A model generated the notes under the pieces. The model was given only the letters and a program-made list of their open reading frames with translations, was not told the origin of the DNA and ran no database searches. Made by a program: the position numbers and the translations under genes. This document shows, in pieces, positions 7,582-16,191 of a stretch of DNA of 37,346 nucleotides. This DNA comes from Bacteroidaceae bacterium (GTDB lineage Bacteria; Bacteroidota; Bacteroidia; Bacteroidales; Bacteroidaceae). The stretch lies in NCBI GenBank assembly GCA_017379075.1, contig JAFNXL010000030.1, forward strand, positions 1 through 37,346, read 5' to 3'. Each line of letters begins with the position of its first letter. Position 1 is the stretch's first letter.

Positions 7582-8730
7582 TTACTGGAACTTTTCAATC
7601 GCATTTCTTATCGCATCGAGCCAACCATGTCCATAGCGCAGGTCTGGCTCCACATAATTTCCTTCGCCCCACTCATTCCAAGCCTTAAGGAAGAGGATCT
7701 GATGCTCGGGTTGTTTGTGCTGTATCAAACGGATAGCTTCTTCTACTGATTTCTGGAACTTCTCAGGTGTACTGTTAACCAATGGGTTGGTGGCAATTCC
7801 TGCACGGGGCGTACGATCCCACTGAGGGAGCAAGGTAGGGTATACATTTTCCCAAGCATCTTCCTCAACGTAGTAATTTTTCATTACTTGTTCGTAATCG
7901 CAACGGTTGGAAGTGGGCAGGAAACTGTTCTTTGTGATGTAATAGAACAACATCTTGAGCTTACCTTTACACAACGATTGGGCACGGGAGAGTCCGGAAG
8001 AAATGACCGCATCAAAACCAAGGTCCAGAATTCGGTTATAGTGCAATGCCGCTTCATCCGTTGCCCATAGCGATACTCCTTTTCCTTGTACGGATCGACC
8101 AGAAGAATTAACCGTGTAACCCACAAAATGAATTCCGGGAAGTCCATTCTCACGGGCAAGTTTTTGCCAGGTGTCAATAAAGGCTTTTACCTCGGGGATG
8201 TCGCGTGGTGCCCAAACACCGAATATCGGTTTCCCGTCTACAGTCATATAACGAGAGTCGCGGAATGCAGGAAGCAGATGATGAAAATGAATCACATGGT
8301 CATCCATGCTATAATTCATTTTCATAATCATGGAATCCCGCCTATGGCTCTTGCCTTTAATCCATGTCTTATTGGTCCAATCATGGTTTGCCCAGCAGAG
8401 GCAGAAGGGAAGGTCGGGTTTTCCCGATGCCAGCACCTCATTAAAGGGACGTTCCAACAACTGTTTCCCACCGCCGAACCAATAATGATAATAGCAGAAT
8501 CCTTCAACTCCTGCTTCTCGTGCCAGTTGGGCTTGTTGCTCTCTGACCTCGGGCAGACGCAAATCATAAAATCCCAAATCGGCAGGGATACGGGGCTGGT
8601 AGTGTCCTTTGAATAAGGGTCGTGCCTGTGCCACGTTTGTCCATTCGGTAAATCCCTTTCCCCACCACTGGTCATTCTCCGGTATGGGATGGTATTGCGG
8701 TAAATATAGTGCAATGATCCTTGGCTTCAT
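7582..8730 (-). CDS. WbsX-like / GH99-like family protein
   Basis: A 382-residue protein of the WbsX family, which has a glycoside hydrolase 99-like barrel. The start IIALYLPQYHPIPEND with WWGKGFTEW a few residues later, then FCYYHYWFGGG, CWANHDWTN, and WNEWGEGNYVEPD near the C-terminus are the family's hallmark blocks. There is no signal peptide, so it works in the cytoplasm. WbsX proteins occur in many O-antigen and capsule loci and are usually annotated as glycosyltransferases, although their fold is that of endo-mannosidases of GH99. The real reaction has not been firmly settled to my knowledge. It sits between two GT4 genes, 79 bases after the upstream one and 9 bases before the next. 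Confidence 0.85.
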   Translation of the reverse strand: MKPRIIALYLPQYHPIPENDQWWGKGFTEWTNVAQARPLFKGHYQPRIPADLGFYDLRLPEVREQQAQLAREAGVEGFCYYHYWFGGGKQLLERPFNEVLASGKPDLPFCLCWANHDWTNKTWIKGKSHRRDSMIMKMNYSMDDHVIHFHHLLPAFRDSRYMTVDGKPIFGVWAPRDIPEVKAFIDTWQKLARENGLPGIHFVGYTVNSSGRSVQGKGVSLWATDEAALHYNRILDLGFDAVISSGLSRAQSLCKGKLKMLFYYITKNSFLPTSNRCDYEQVMKNYYVEEDAWENVYPTLLPQWDRTPRAGIATNPLVNSTPEKFQKSVEEAIRLIQHKQPEHQILFLKAWNEWGEGNYVEPDLRYGHGWLDAIRNAIEKFQ

Positions 8731-8809
8731 TATAATATGTTATTATATTTTAATAACGGAAAATCCACTGAAATATTTTATGACTTATATCAATATTATA
8801 GCGGAATCA

Positions 8810-9979
8810 TTATAGTCGTTTTTTGTAACAGTCTTTCTGTACAAAACGATAATAGTTTTCTATTTGATCAACATTATGTTCAACAGTGTAAGAAGAAACA
8901 ACTACATCATGCGCCCTGATGCACATATCTGTACAATCAGTTTCTACGGCCTTACACATCGCATCAAACATCTCCTCGTCATTAAGAAAGCGGAAACCAA
9001 TTTCCTTTCCAGTGCTTTTTAAGCCATGATCGAACTGCTCTTTTGTACCGGCGGTATTACGTCCCACTACAGGACAATAATTTAACATGGCTTCTGCTGT
9101 GATAAAACCAAAACCTTCAAAAGGGCTGGAGACAACCAACATTGCGGCTTTAGCCATTAACTCATATACATCTGTACGTTCTCCTAAAAAGGATATTTTT
9201 TGTTGCATATTATTGTCGTCTACCATTTTAAAACATTCTGCGACATATTTGTTCTGCCTATTGAATGAGCCGGCAATGAGCAGTTTATACTGAGGATATT
9301 TTCTGCTAAAGCGGCAAAAGACTCTGATTACATCCAATGTTCCTTTTGAGGGATGTATACGACCAACAAAAAGTATATATTTCTGTTTTTCTTTGATATG
9401 AGCAGGAAAAGACGATGCTTTCGTAAAGACCCCATCGTATATTACTCTGTCTATACCTTCACGAAAATCAGAATGTTCAAAGACCCCTCTAGTGATGCAG
9501 ATATTATAATTACCTTTCCTATGGCTTTGACGCAAAAAACTTTGGTGAGTGGGGAATATATGATAGCCCAAACCAATATCTATATATTCGCGCTGATGCC
9601 ATACGTGGGGGATTTGCATACGCAAGCATGTATCCACAGCCACATTCACCGGACCGACATTCGTATGTACAATGTCTGGTTGATAATCTCGAATAATTTT
9701 CTTTATTTTGATTGATGCTCTGAAATTCAAGAACAACATCAAGAATAATCGCGGAAGATAAAATATCGGATTAGGATTTGTGGGGTAGAAATTTCCACGC
9801 ATATTAATCTGAATGCATGGGCATCCCACCTCATTCAGTTTCGCAGGTAAAGGGCCCTTGTCGGTAGGAGTAACCACAAGCGTTTCGTGACCCCGTTTCC
9901 GCATCTCTCGCACTATGTGAAGAAGTGCCAGACTGGCGCCAGCCATCGCATTTGCGTTTGATATATACAGTACTCGCAT
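8810..9979 (-). CDS. glycosyltransferase family 4, exopolysaccharide
   Basis: A cytoplasmic GT-B glycosyltransferase of 389 residues. The N-terminus MRVLYISNANAMAGASLALL is the acceptor-side glycine loop of GT4 enzymes. The C-terminal domain shows ILFVGRIHPSKGT, the SFLGERTDV strand-turn, and the donor site SPFEGFGFITAEAM, with the E-x7-E type pair typical of the family. It starts 6 bases downstream of the pyruvyl transferase gene. A role in building the polysaccharide repeat unit is inferred from the operon. Substrates cannot be named. Confidence 0.88.
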   Translation of the reverse strand: MRVLYISNANAMAGASLALLHIVREMRKRGHETLVVTPTDKGPLPAKLNEVGCPCIQINMRGNFYPTNPNPIFYLPRLFLMLFLNFRASIKIKKIIRDYQPDIVHTNVGPVNVAVDTCLRMQIPHVWHQREYIDIGLGYHIFPTHQSFLRQSHRKGNYNICITRGVFEHSDFREGIDRVIYDGVFTKASSFPAHIKEKQKYILFVGRIHPSKGTLDVIRVFCRFSRKYPQYKLLIAGSFNRQNKYVAECFKMVDDNNMQQKISFLGERTDVYELMAKAAMLVVSSPFEGFGFITAEAMLNYCPVVGRNTAGTKEQFDHGLKSTGKEIGFRFLNDEEMFDAMCKAVETDCTDMCIRAHDVVVSSYTVEHNVDQIENYYRFVQKDCYKKRL

Positions 9980-9985
9980 AAACTC

Positions 9986-11095
9986 TTATTTAATGATTTT
10001 ATTTAAATACTGGCGCGAGAATGTTCGCATTGGTTCCAAACGATCATGGACGGTGGTATAGTCTATAGGCAACTCTAATGTGACATCGTTGTCTTCTTTG
10101 AAACGGTTCTCCAGACCTAGTTCACGAAGAAATACTAATATCCGGTCGTTATCATTCATAATCTCTTTAGTTTTTGCCTCACGTTTTGCAAAGCTATAAA
10201 ACTCCACTTCATAATTAATGCTGAACAATGTGCCGTGGAATGAATCTGTTACAACATAGGCGGCATTGCGTATCAAACCCACAAATTCTTGTGGACCGAC
10301 ATTGTCAAGCACATTCTGTTTATGCATATAACAAGGACGGGTGGCGATATAATATACTGGAAGATTGTACTTGTTGCCAATCATCTCAGCATATTGGGCA
10401 ATACAATCCTTTTCTCCCAAAATATAGGCAAGGATATATGAGTTCTTGCCCAACTTGGGTTCAACAGCTATTATATCCCATTCCTTGGTTGTTAATAGCA
10501 ATGTCGGATCTACCACATAGGTTATATCCCTATGCAGGAGAGAAGATAAATACGCACAATTCTGACGTTCGCGGCACGATATGAATTTGAATGAATTTAA
10601 ATAGGCAGACAATTGCTCGCCGTACTCTTTTGCTATCCGTAACGTACCAAAACTGGGTGCATAGGCGCATTTCTTTGTCTCTTCTTCTACAAACTGAAGG
10701 AAATTGATGCAGTATGGATTACGGTTCATGTATGGGCTCCAAGTCTGATCACTGCCGACCATGAACATGTCATAATCATTCAAGGCGCTTTTTATATTGT
10801 CTGCATAATATTTGTGTTTTGAGACTGGAATGAGGTTTCTATGAAAAATGGCAAACTTGTCCCTTATTTGCCGAAATTCCTTTGTGTCAAAAAATGCGAA
10901 ATCTCCCTGCTTTACCAACCCAAGAACGTTTGCTAATTTCAGTGCGAGTTTGCGCCATAGAGGTTTACGGACATATCTGTAATCAAGATATGAACATGAT
11001 GTACCCTCACGTTCAATGGCATAGGCCAATGCATATGCCTGAAGCATGGTTCCATAATTGGGTTCACGATGATATGATACAAGTCCGATTTTCAT
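9986..11095 (-). CDS. polysaccharide pyruvyl transferase family protein
   Basis: Preferred start is the ATG at 11095 (MKIGLVSYHREPNYGTMLQAYAL), giving 369 residues; an upstream ATG at 11215 would overlap the FrhB-like gene by about 120 bases and adds a sequence without family features. The start codon overlaps the preceding stop as ATGA, which implies translational coupling. Family blocks are GTMLQAYAL near the N-terminus, VGSDQTWSP in the middle and TDSFHGTLFSI towards the C-terminus, the last being a diagnostic of the CsaB/WcaK group. These enzymes add pyruvate from phosphoenolpyruvate to sugars as a ketal, giving a negative charge. The pairing with an FrhB-like ferredoxin protein is common in surface polysaccharide loci, but the reason is not known. 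Confidence 0.87.
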   Translation of the reverse strand: MKIGLVSYHREPNYGTMLQAYALAYAIEREGTSCSYLDYRYVRKPLWRKLALKLANVLGLVKQGDFAFFDTKEFRQIRDKFAIFHRNLIPVSKHKYYADNIKSALNDYDMFMVGSDQTWSPYMNRNPYCINFLQFVEEETKKCAYAPSFGTLRIAKEYGEQLSAYLNSFKFISCRERQNCAYLSSLLHRDITYVVDPTLLLTTKEWDIIAVEPKLGKNSYILAYILGEKDCIAQYAEMIGNKYNLPVYYIATRPCYMHKQNVLDNVGPQEFVGLIRNAAYVVTDSFHGTLFSINYEVEFYSFAKREAKTKEIMNDNDRILVFLRELGLENRFKEDNDVTLELPIDYTTVHDRLEPMRTFSRQYLNKIIK

Positions 11096-12288
11096 TTTCT
11101 TAATTTCTTTTTTAGTAAGAAGTATAATGGTTTGAATCCGGGGATATTGAATACGATATTTGTTATCGGCTGCAATCTTAGGTGACGAATCTCGGCAGAT
11201 AATACTTTTCTGCACGCTATATTAAATCCCGATTTCTTATACAATGTCCAGAATATATCCGCATTTCTATGCCGCGGCATCGGATGGCTTAATTGTCCGC
11301 TGTGCTTTAGTAATTTATCCAATGAGATTGGCTCTACCCTTAATTGGTCAGAGAGCAATTGATAAAGTCGCATTCCTTGATCGGTATTGACATGCATTTG
11401 AGAAAGGCCGTCTTTGCTCCTAGCCAAATAATCGTATTCCTTATCACTGTTCCAATAATCTCCCACTGTTATATCCCCCACACGTTCTCGGCTGGCAAAA
11501 GGACATTGGTAACAACTATCCCGGTAAAACAATGCATAAATAAAGCCTGTCATATAACAGTCCTTGCCGTATTTACCTTTATATAAAACCGAGCCAGCCT
11601 TATCGGTCAATTGCAAACAATATTGTGATGGCTTCCCCTGTTCCTTTAATCGGAATTTCACTTCATGGGGCGTGTCGTCTAAATCAAACTCATTAATGGC
11701 AGAGGTCAGAATTTGTTGAGAAGGCACACCATGGCAAATAAAGTCTACACAAAACAACTTGTCATACGATTTCCTCAAATACTTGCGGAGTCTGGCAACC
11801 TGGCAGGGCGTGCCAATGAACATGACATAACGGCCAGACTTCAAATCCGTTTTAACTTTCGGAAATATACCATTTAAGTCACTTTGCACATATTTACTAC
11901 CTTTGATGGTTGGTAAATCCTGTATAGAATCTATTCTTATATGGCGGACATGGAAACAGTCTTTTCCTGTGCAGCCATATACCACACCAGCAAACTGTTC
12001 AATAATGTATCGGGCAAAAACAGAAACAAGTCCGCCGCTCGTAGAAGTCAATTGTTCTCTGTGATCGCTTGCTAATGCCACAAAAGTCTGCCTTGCCGTG
12101 TTTGTCTCAGGACTTTCATGTAATGGGCAAACCTCTTCGCATAAATGGCAATTTGTACATAAATCCAGATTGACATGAGGGAAGGCAAAACCTTGTTCAT
12201 CATGTTCCATGGATATTGCGCGATGTGCACAAACCGACGCACATGCCGTACATCCGCAACATTTGGATTTATTGTACACAACTATCAT
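11092..12288 (-). CDS. FrhB-like iron-sulfur protein (coenzyme F420 hydrogenase/dehydrogenase beta-subunit family)
   Basis: A 398-residue cytoplasmic protein with two 4Fe-4S ferredoxin motifs at the N-terminus: C10-x2-C13-x2-C16-x3-C20 and C44-x2-C47-x2-C50-x3-C54-P. An FrhB N-terminal-like segment (TSTSGGLVSVFARYI) follows, then a C-terminal block including GTPCQVARLRKYL and CVDFICHGVPS, and a further cysteine cluster CYQCPFASRERVGDITVGD. The family binds flavin and moves electrons, classically to F420, but Bacteroidetes are not known for F420 and this version belongs to the group found in polysaccharide loci. It overlaps the flippase gene upstream and the pyruvyl transferase downstream by four bases each. 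Its redox job in glycan synthesis is unknown. Family call sure, function open. Confidence 0.87.
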   Translation of the reverse strand: MIVVYNKSKCCGCTACASVCAHRAISMEHDEQGFAFPHVNLDLCTNCHLCEEVCPLHESPETNTARQTFVALASDHREQLTSTSGGLVSVFARYIIEQFAGVVYGCTGKDCFHVRHIRIDSIQDLPTIKGSKYVQSDLNGIFPKVKTDLKSGRYVMFIGTPCQVARLRKYLRKSYDKLFCVDFICHGVPSQQILTSAINEFDLDDTPHEVKFRLKEQGKPSQYCLQLTDKAGSVLYKGKYGKDCYMTGFIYALFYRDSCYQCPFASRERVGDITVGDYWNSDKEYDYLARSKDGLSQMHVNTDQGMRLYQLLSDQLRVEPISLDKLLKHSGQLSHPMPRHRNADIFWTLYKKSGFNIACRKVLSAEIRHLRLQPITNIVFNIPGFKPLYFLLKKKLRK

Positions 12289-13808
12289 TTCCTCTTTCGT
12301 ATTTTATCAATGTGCGTTTTAATCCAAGCACGTTCTTCCTTCTCCAATGAAAAGAAATATACCAAAACAACACCCATACACACAGAACAAAACTCTGTCA
12401 ACATGAAACGATATTGTATCTGTATGTTTGTTGCAATGAGATATGCAGCAAAGAATGTACCCACAATAGGTAAAATGGAATGCACACACACCTTATTTAT
12501 ATATATATATACAGGAAGTCCAGCAGAATGCTTCATGTAAGGAACCCGAATGATGCCAATAATCATTTCAACTAACAGATAAGAGCACATCACCCAAAGG
12601 GGTGAAAGGGACAGCTGCAAGCATCCCCAAGCGATGGGGAGTGTCATAAGTCTGATGGTACTTATTAGCAATGAGTAATTCCTAATTTTTCCAATAGCCT
12701 GATTTGCTGATGTCAAGCCAATAGTTAGTTGGTCCATAATGTAGGCTATGAGGACAAATCGGCAAAACAAGGTGGCAAACTCAGGAACATTGCCCAACCA
12801 AAATATAAGGATCTCAGGCATTTCAACGATGACGGGAATAAGGATCAGCCCCATTGTCAGAAAGGCGTATTTGCTCTCAATCATGCTTAAATGCAACATT
12901 CGTTTTCTGTCACCTGCACCCTCTGCCTTCATTAACTGCGGATTTACGGCATTTAATATGGACAATGCGATAAATCCTGCTGCATTTGAAACTTGTAATG
13001 CGATTCCGTATGCTGCATTTGCGATTGTCCCTAAAAAACGGTTAAAGACGACTGCGAGACCTTGAGTACGCATAACAGTTGCCCCAACCGCATATACATT
13101 CCAGACGGCAAAGTTTAAAAGTCGCCTGATTGTGGGCAAAGAAATCACACTTAGCCTTAATCTGCGGCATTCCTCATATCTTATTCTAGCATAAATATAA
13201 TATGCGGAGAAATTGAACATAGAAATTAGCGCCATCATCATGGCGTATAATTTCAATGAATCAATAGGAATATAGGGCAATGCAATTGCGCCAGCCAACT
13301 TTAACACAGCGTCAAGCATTTCAACGACAGAAACATAAACGATATTTTCTCTGGCAATGAATATAGCCCTTACTGGAGAAGTGACAAATGTAAGCATTAC
13401 CATAAGGACTACAGTATAGTAGACAAAAACACTTGTAGAAGCCAACTCTGTCGGAATATTAAGTTTGTCCATGCAAATTGGTTCTATGAGGGCCATAACC
13501 AAAACAATGATTAGCGCAACAACTATATGCAGAAAAAATGCGTTAGAAAATATACGTTTCAACTCCTCTTTATCTGAAAGACCGTGCGAGTAAGAAAGAA
13601 AGCGCTGTGTACTGGTGGCCAACGATTGGGTCAGGAAGCCCGCCATATAAACCACACTTCCCACAAGCGCATACACGCCATAGGCAGAATGCCCCAAAGC
13701 ATCCAACACAAATCGCGTGGAAAACAAAGTAAGCAGCATATACACCATGGAACGAATATACTGTACTAATGTGTTAATGATAATTCTATTGGTTGGATTC
13801 ATTTTCAA
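12285..13808 (-). CDS. Wzx-like polysaccharide flippase (MATE/MOP superfamily)
   Basis: A polytopic membrane protein of 507 residues (505 from the ATG at 13802) with about 12-14 hydrophobic segments. The N-terminus NRIIINTLVQYIRSM followed by TRFVLDALGHSAYGVYALVGSVV is typical of lipopolysaccharide/capsule flippases in this superfamily, and a second similar half begins near residue 230. It would move the undecaprenyl-linked repeat unit across the inner membrane. The start region overlaps the end of the polymerase gene by about 20 bases and its stop overlaps the start of the FrhB-like gene by four, so translation is likely coupled. Confidence 0.88.
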   Translation of the reverse strand: MKMNPTNRIIINTLVQYIRSMVYMLLTLFSTRFVLDALGHSAYGVYALVGSVVYMAGFLTQSLATSTQRFLSYSHGLSDKEELKRIFSNAFFLHIVVALIIVLVMALIEPICMDKLNIPTELASTSVFVYYTVVLMVMLTFVTSPVRAIFIARENIVYVSVVEMLDAVLKLAGAIALPYIPIDSLKLYAMMMALISMFNFSAYYIYARIRYEECRRLRLSVISLPTIRRLLNFAVWNVYAVGATVMRTQGLAVVFNRFLGTIANAAYGIALQVSNAAGFIALSILNAVNPQLMKAEGAGDRKRMLHLSMIESKYAFLTMGLILIPVIVEMPEILIFWLGNVPEFATLFCRFVLIAYIMDQLTIGLTSANQAIGKIRNYSLLISTIRLMTLPIAWGCLQLSLSPLWVMCSYLLVEMIIGIIRVPYMKHSAGLPVYIYINKVCVHSILPIVGTFFAAYLIATNIQIQYRFMLTEFCSVCMGVVLVYFFSLEKEERAWIKTHIDKIRKRK

Positions 13809-15084
13809 TGCAGTTCATACTATGAGTAGGCGGACATACGGTACTAAACAACAATATATACAAAGGAATGTAAATATAAGGCCCATATGGTATACCATGC
13901 GCCCAAAAGGAAAGGGCATGAATTAGGAGCATGGATATGCATGCGCGTTTGTTTGTACTTGTACGGGTGACAGCAAAGAACATCACGCATAAACAAAATA
14001 CACTAACTATACCATAACAATAAATAAATACTCGATAGCCGGAGTTGCCAAATCCAAACTTTGCCAGTTCTTCGTTTCCTTTCCCGAAAAAAACTTCACC
14101 AGAGGAAATCATTTTGTCGTATTCTTTTGTGAACAAGTCAGATGTACGGTTATTACCTTCCATTTCTCCTTCTTCATCCAACATGAGTCGGCTGACAATT
14201 AAATTGCTTATCAAATTGTCACCTTTATTGTAAAACATAGAACCAACACCTATTGTAAGGATAATACTACCCAATAACAGAATTTTTCCTATTACAGCCT
14301 TTCCTTTCATCCAAGAAACAGAGAATAGCATCGCCACCATACACACATAGGCAGCAAGGGAGAATGACATGAAAAGCGCCAAAAATAATATGCGGCATCG
14401 CCAAGTGTTCCATTTGCCTGCCTGTGCATACAACAAGGTGACACAAGCCATTCCCAAATGCGCAGGTTCTATGAAGACAGAATGAAACCGGGGAATGATA
14501 TCCCAGTTAAAACGGTCGTCTATGAGGAAGAAAAGATAATTATCAAACATATAATCTCCCAGCCCTGTCCGTGAATGCGGAAGAGGAAAACCAATAAGGT
14601 ACAAAATAAAAAAAGGAATGGATACCGATAAAATACAGGCCATTATTGAAGCCAATATATCGCTCAATTTGTGCAATTCCGGAATATTTACCTTAAAGAT
14701 GGAAAGATACACAGTCATACTGAAAAAGACCATGAATATTCCGTTAATGTTTCTTCCGCTACTTAATGCCATTACCAAAAGGAATAATGTCATGGTTATT
14801 AAAGGGAAAAAGTAATCTTTACGGTTAAACAATGGAGCCTTGAGCCGCAACGAAAGTAACATGGATGCTACTATTGGCAAAAATGCCATAGGCATATAGT
14901 AGCGTTGTATAGGCCAAAGGAACCAAGGTCTAAGCGATGTAAAAAAGACAATGATTATTCCTAAATAAAACAGCCATAAAGCAACTGTTCGCTTCTGTAT
15001 TAGGAACAGTTGCGACAAATTAGGCTTGTGCCATAAAAAAAGTCGGTTCAACGTATCCTTAGGGATAATGAACGGAATCTTCAT
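13786..15084 (-). CDS. Wzy-like polysaccharide polymerase (O-antigen ligase/polymerase family)
   Basis: A membrane protein of 432 residues from the ATG at 15084 (MKIPFIIPKD); a longer frame from 15195 would run into the chain-length gene and lacks hydrophobic character. It has about ten predicted membrane segments and, between the middle ones, a periplasmic loop with the segment FHSVFIEPAHLGM. This fits Wzy-like polymerases, where the polar loop and an acidic/histidine motif form the active site. A second long hydrophilic loop (around the GKGNEELAKFGFGNSGY segment) lies towards the C-terminus and also fits. Position between Wzz-like and Wzx-like genes supports the role of repeat-unit polymerase. 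Sequence families here are very diverse, so the call rests on topology and context. Confidence 0.75.
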   Translation of the reverse strand: MKIPFIIPKDTLNRLFLWHKPNLSQLFLIQKRTVALWLFYLGIIIVFFTSLRPWFLWPIQRYYMPMAFLPIVASMLLSLRLKAPLFNRKDYFFPLITMTLFLLVMALSSGRNINGIFMVFFSMTVYLSIFKVNIPELHKLSDILASIMACILSVSIPFFILYLIGFPLPHSRTGLGDYMFDNYLFFLIDDRFNWDIIPRFHSVFIEPAHLGMACVTLLYAQAGKWNTWRCRILFLALFMSFSLAAYVCMVAMLFSVSWMKGKAVIGKILLLGSIILTIGVGSMFYNKGDNLISNLIVSRLMLDEEGEMEGNNRTSDLFTKEYDKMISSGEVFFGKGNEELAKFGFGNSGYRVFIYCYGIVSVFCLCVMFFAVTRTSTNKRACISMLLIHALSFWAHGIPYGPYIYIPLYILLFSTVCPPTHSMNCIENESNQ

Positions 15085-15097
15085 GACGCAATGTCTT

Positions 15098-16186
15098 TTA
15101 GTTCTGTACACTTCCAACGAACTGAGACACCAGTTCTTTACGGAAAATATAAATACATGTCCCGATAGTTGAAAGGAAAAGCATCGCCGCCACAAAAATC
15201 ATCCGTTTTGGACCGTTAGGCTTAACAGGGACACTAGGGGCACGAAGTATTGTGAAAGCAGGAGTCTGTTCCTGTACTTTGGCTTTTGCCGCAAGGTATT
15301 GTGCCTGCATGGCATTGTAGGTACTCATGCTTGTTTGCAGTTCATTTTCCAAGCGATCACGCTCCGAGAGATAGCTTTGCAATACTATGTTCTTGTGTGC
15401 GTCACAAAATTGACTATATTGCCTGCTTATAGTCTCATATTCTATGCGTGCGCTATCAGCCAGACTTTTATAATATTGCTCATCGATACGTGATTTGTTA
15501 GTACGGTAAGCGGTAATAAAATCCTGTAATTTAACACGAACGGAGTCTGCAATAGTCGCACACACCAAAGGATCCTGATCCTTTACAACAATCGTGATAA
15601 CATTTGTCTTTATATCCACATCACATTGAATGGATTTTCGCACTTTATTTACAATAGCATCCTCACGGCGTGTCAAACGGTGCGGATTCATCCTCTTTGT
15701 ATGACTAATGGGAGGGGCATCCTCTTCAAAAAGTTTGTTTATCTGTGCACGACACCAATTGTAAGGTTTAATGTATGGATTCTTCCGGTGATGACGTAAT
15801 ATATAATTAAGATATGTGGTATCTACAGCTGCGTCCGCTGTCTGCACTCGAGTATACAACAAGTCCACGATAAACTTGTTGGTGGACAGCAGGTCGGGGT
15901 ACAGTTCTGGATAAAACGCATCGCTAATCTCTGCATTTCCCAGATTGAAACCAAACGAACTTGCTATGCTTGACAAAGTTCCTGTCGCTGAGGCACCACC
16001 CATTTCTGGAGCCAATGCGAGATCTACGGTATATGTACGAGGTTGAGGTAAGATATAGATACATGCCAGGGCAAAGGTGACAACCCAGACCTTGATAAAT
16101 AATGTTTTACGTTTCCACAATTTTGCAAACTGGACACGCAAATCTATCACCTCGTCGTTATTATATTTGTTCGCGTCTGTATTCAT
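15098..16186 (-). CDS. Wzz/GumC-like chain-length determinant protein
   Basis: A 362-residue inner-membrane protein with the usual two-helix topology: a first membrane segment near residues 33-48 (VWVVTFALACIYIL) and a second near the C-terminus (IFVAAMLFLSTIGTCIYIF). Between them is a long periplasmic region with coiled-coil character around residues 240-310. The proline-rich PSVPVKPNGPKR before the last helix is a Wzz hallmark. There is no C-terminal kinase domain, and no separate tyrosine kinase gene is seen in the operon. It follows the export protein by 5 bases and is expected to set polymer length together with Wzy. Confidence 0.87.
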   Translation of the reverse strand: MNTDANKYNNDEVIDLRVQFAKLWKRKTLFIKVWVVTFALACIYILPQPRTYTVDLALAPEMGGASATGTLSSIASSFGFNLGNAEISDAFYPELYPDLLSTNKFIVDLLYTRVQTADAAVDTTYLNYILRHHRKNPYIKPYNWCRAQINKLFEEDAPPISHTKRMNPHRLTRREDAIVNKVRKSIQCDVDIKTNVITIVVKDQDPLVCATIADSVRVKLQDFITAYRTNKSRIDEQYYKSLADSARIEYETISRQYSQFCDAHKNIVLQSYLSERDRLENELQTSMSTYNAMQAQYLAAKAKVQEQTPAFTILRAPSVPVKPNGPKRMIFVAAMLFLSTIGTCIYIFRKELVSQFVGSVQN

Positions 16187-16191
16187 TGAGG

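Noticed and set aside
8731-8809. GTTATTA/TTAATAAC hairpin as a terminator inside the exopolysaccharide operon
   Set aside because: The stem is only A-T rich, weak, and lacks a proper T-run; read-through is expected.
11096-11215. N-terminal extension of the pyruvyl transferase
   Set aside because: It overlaps the FrhB-like gene by about 120 bases and has no family similarity; the ATGA overlap at 11095 is a normal coupling.
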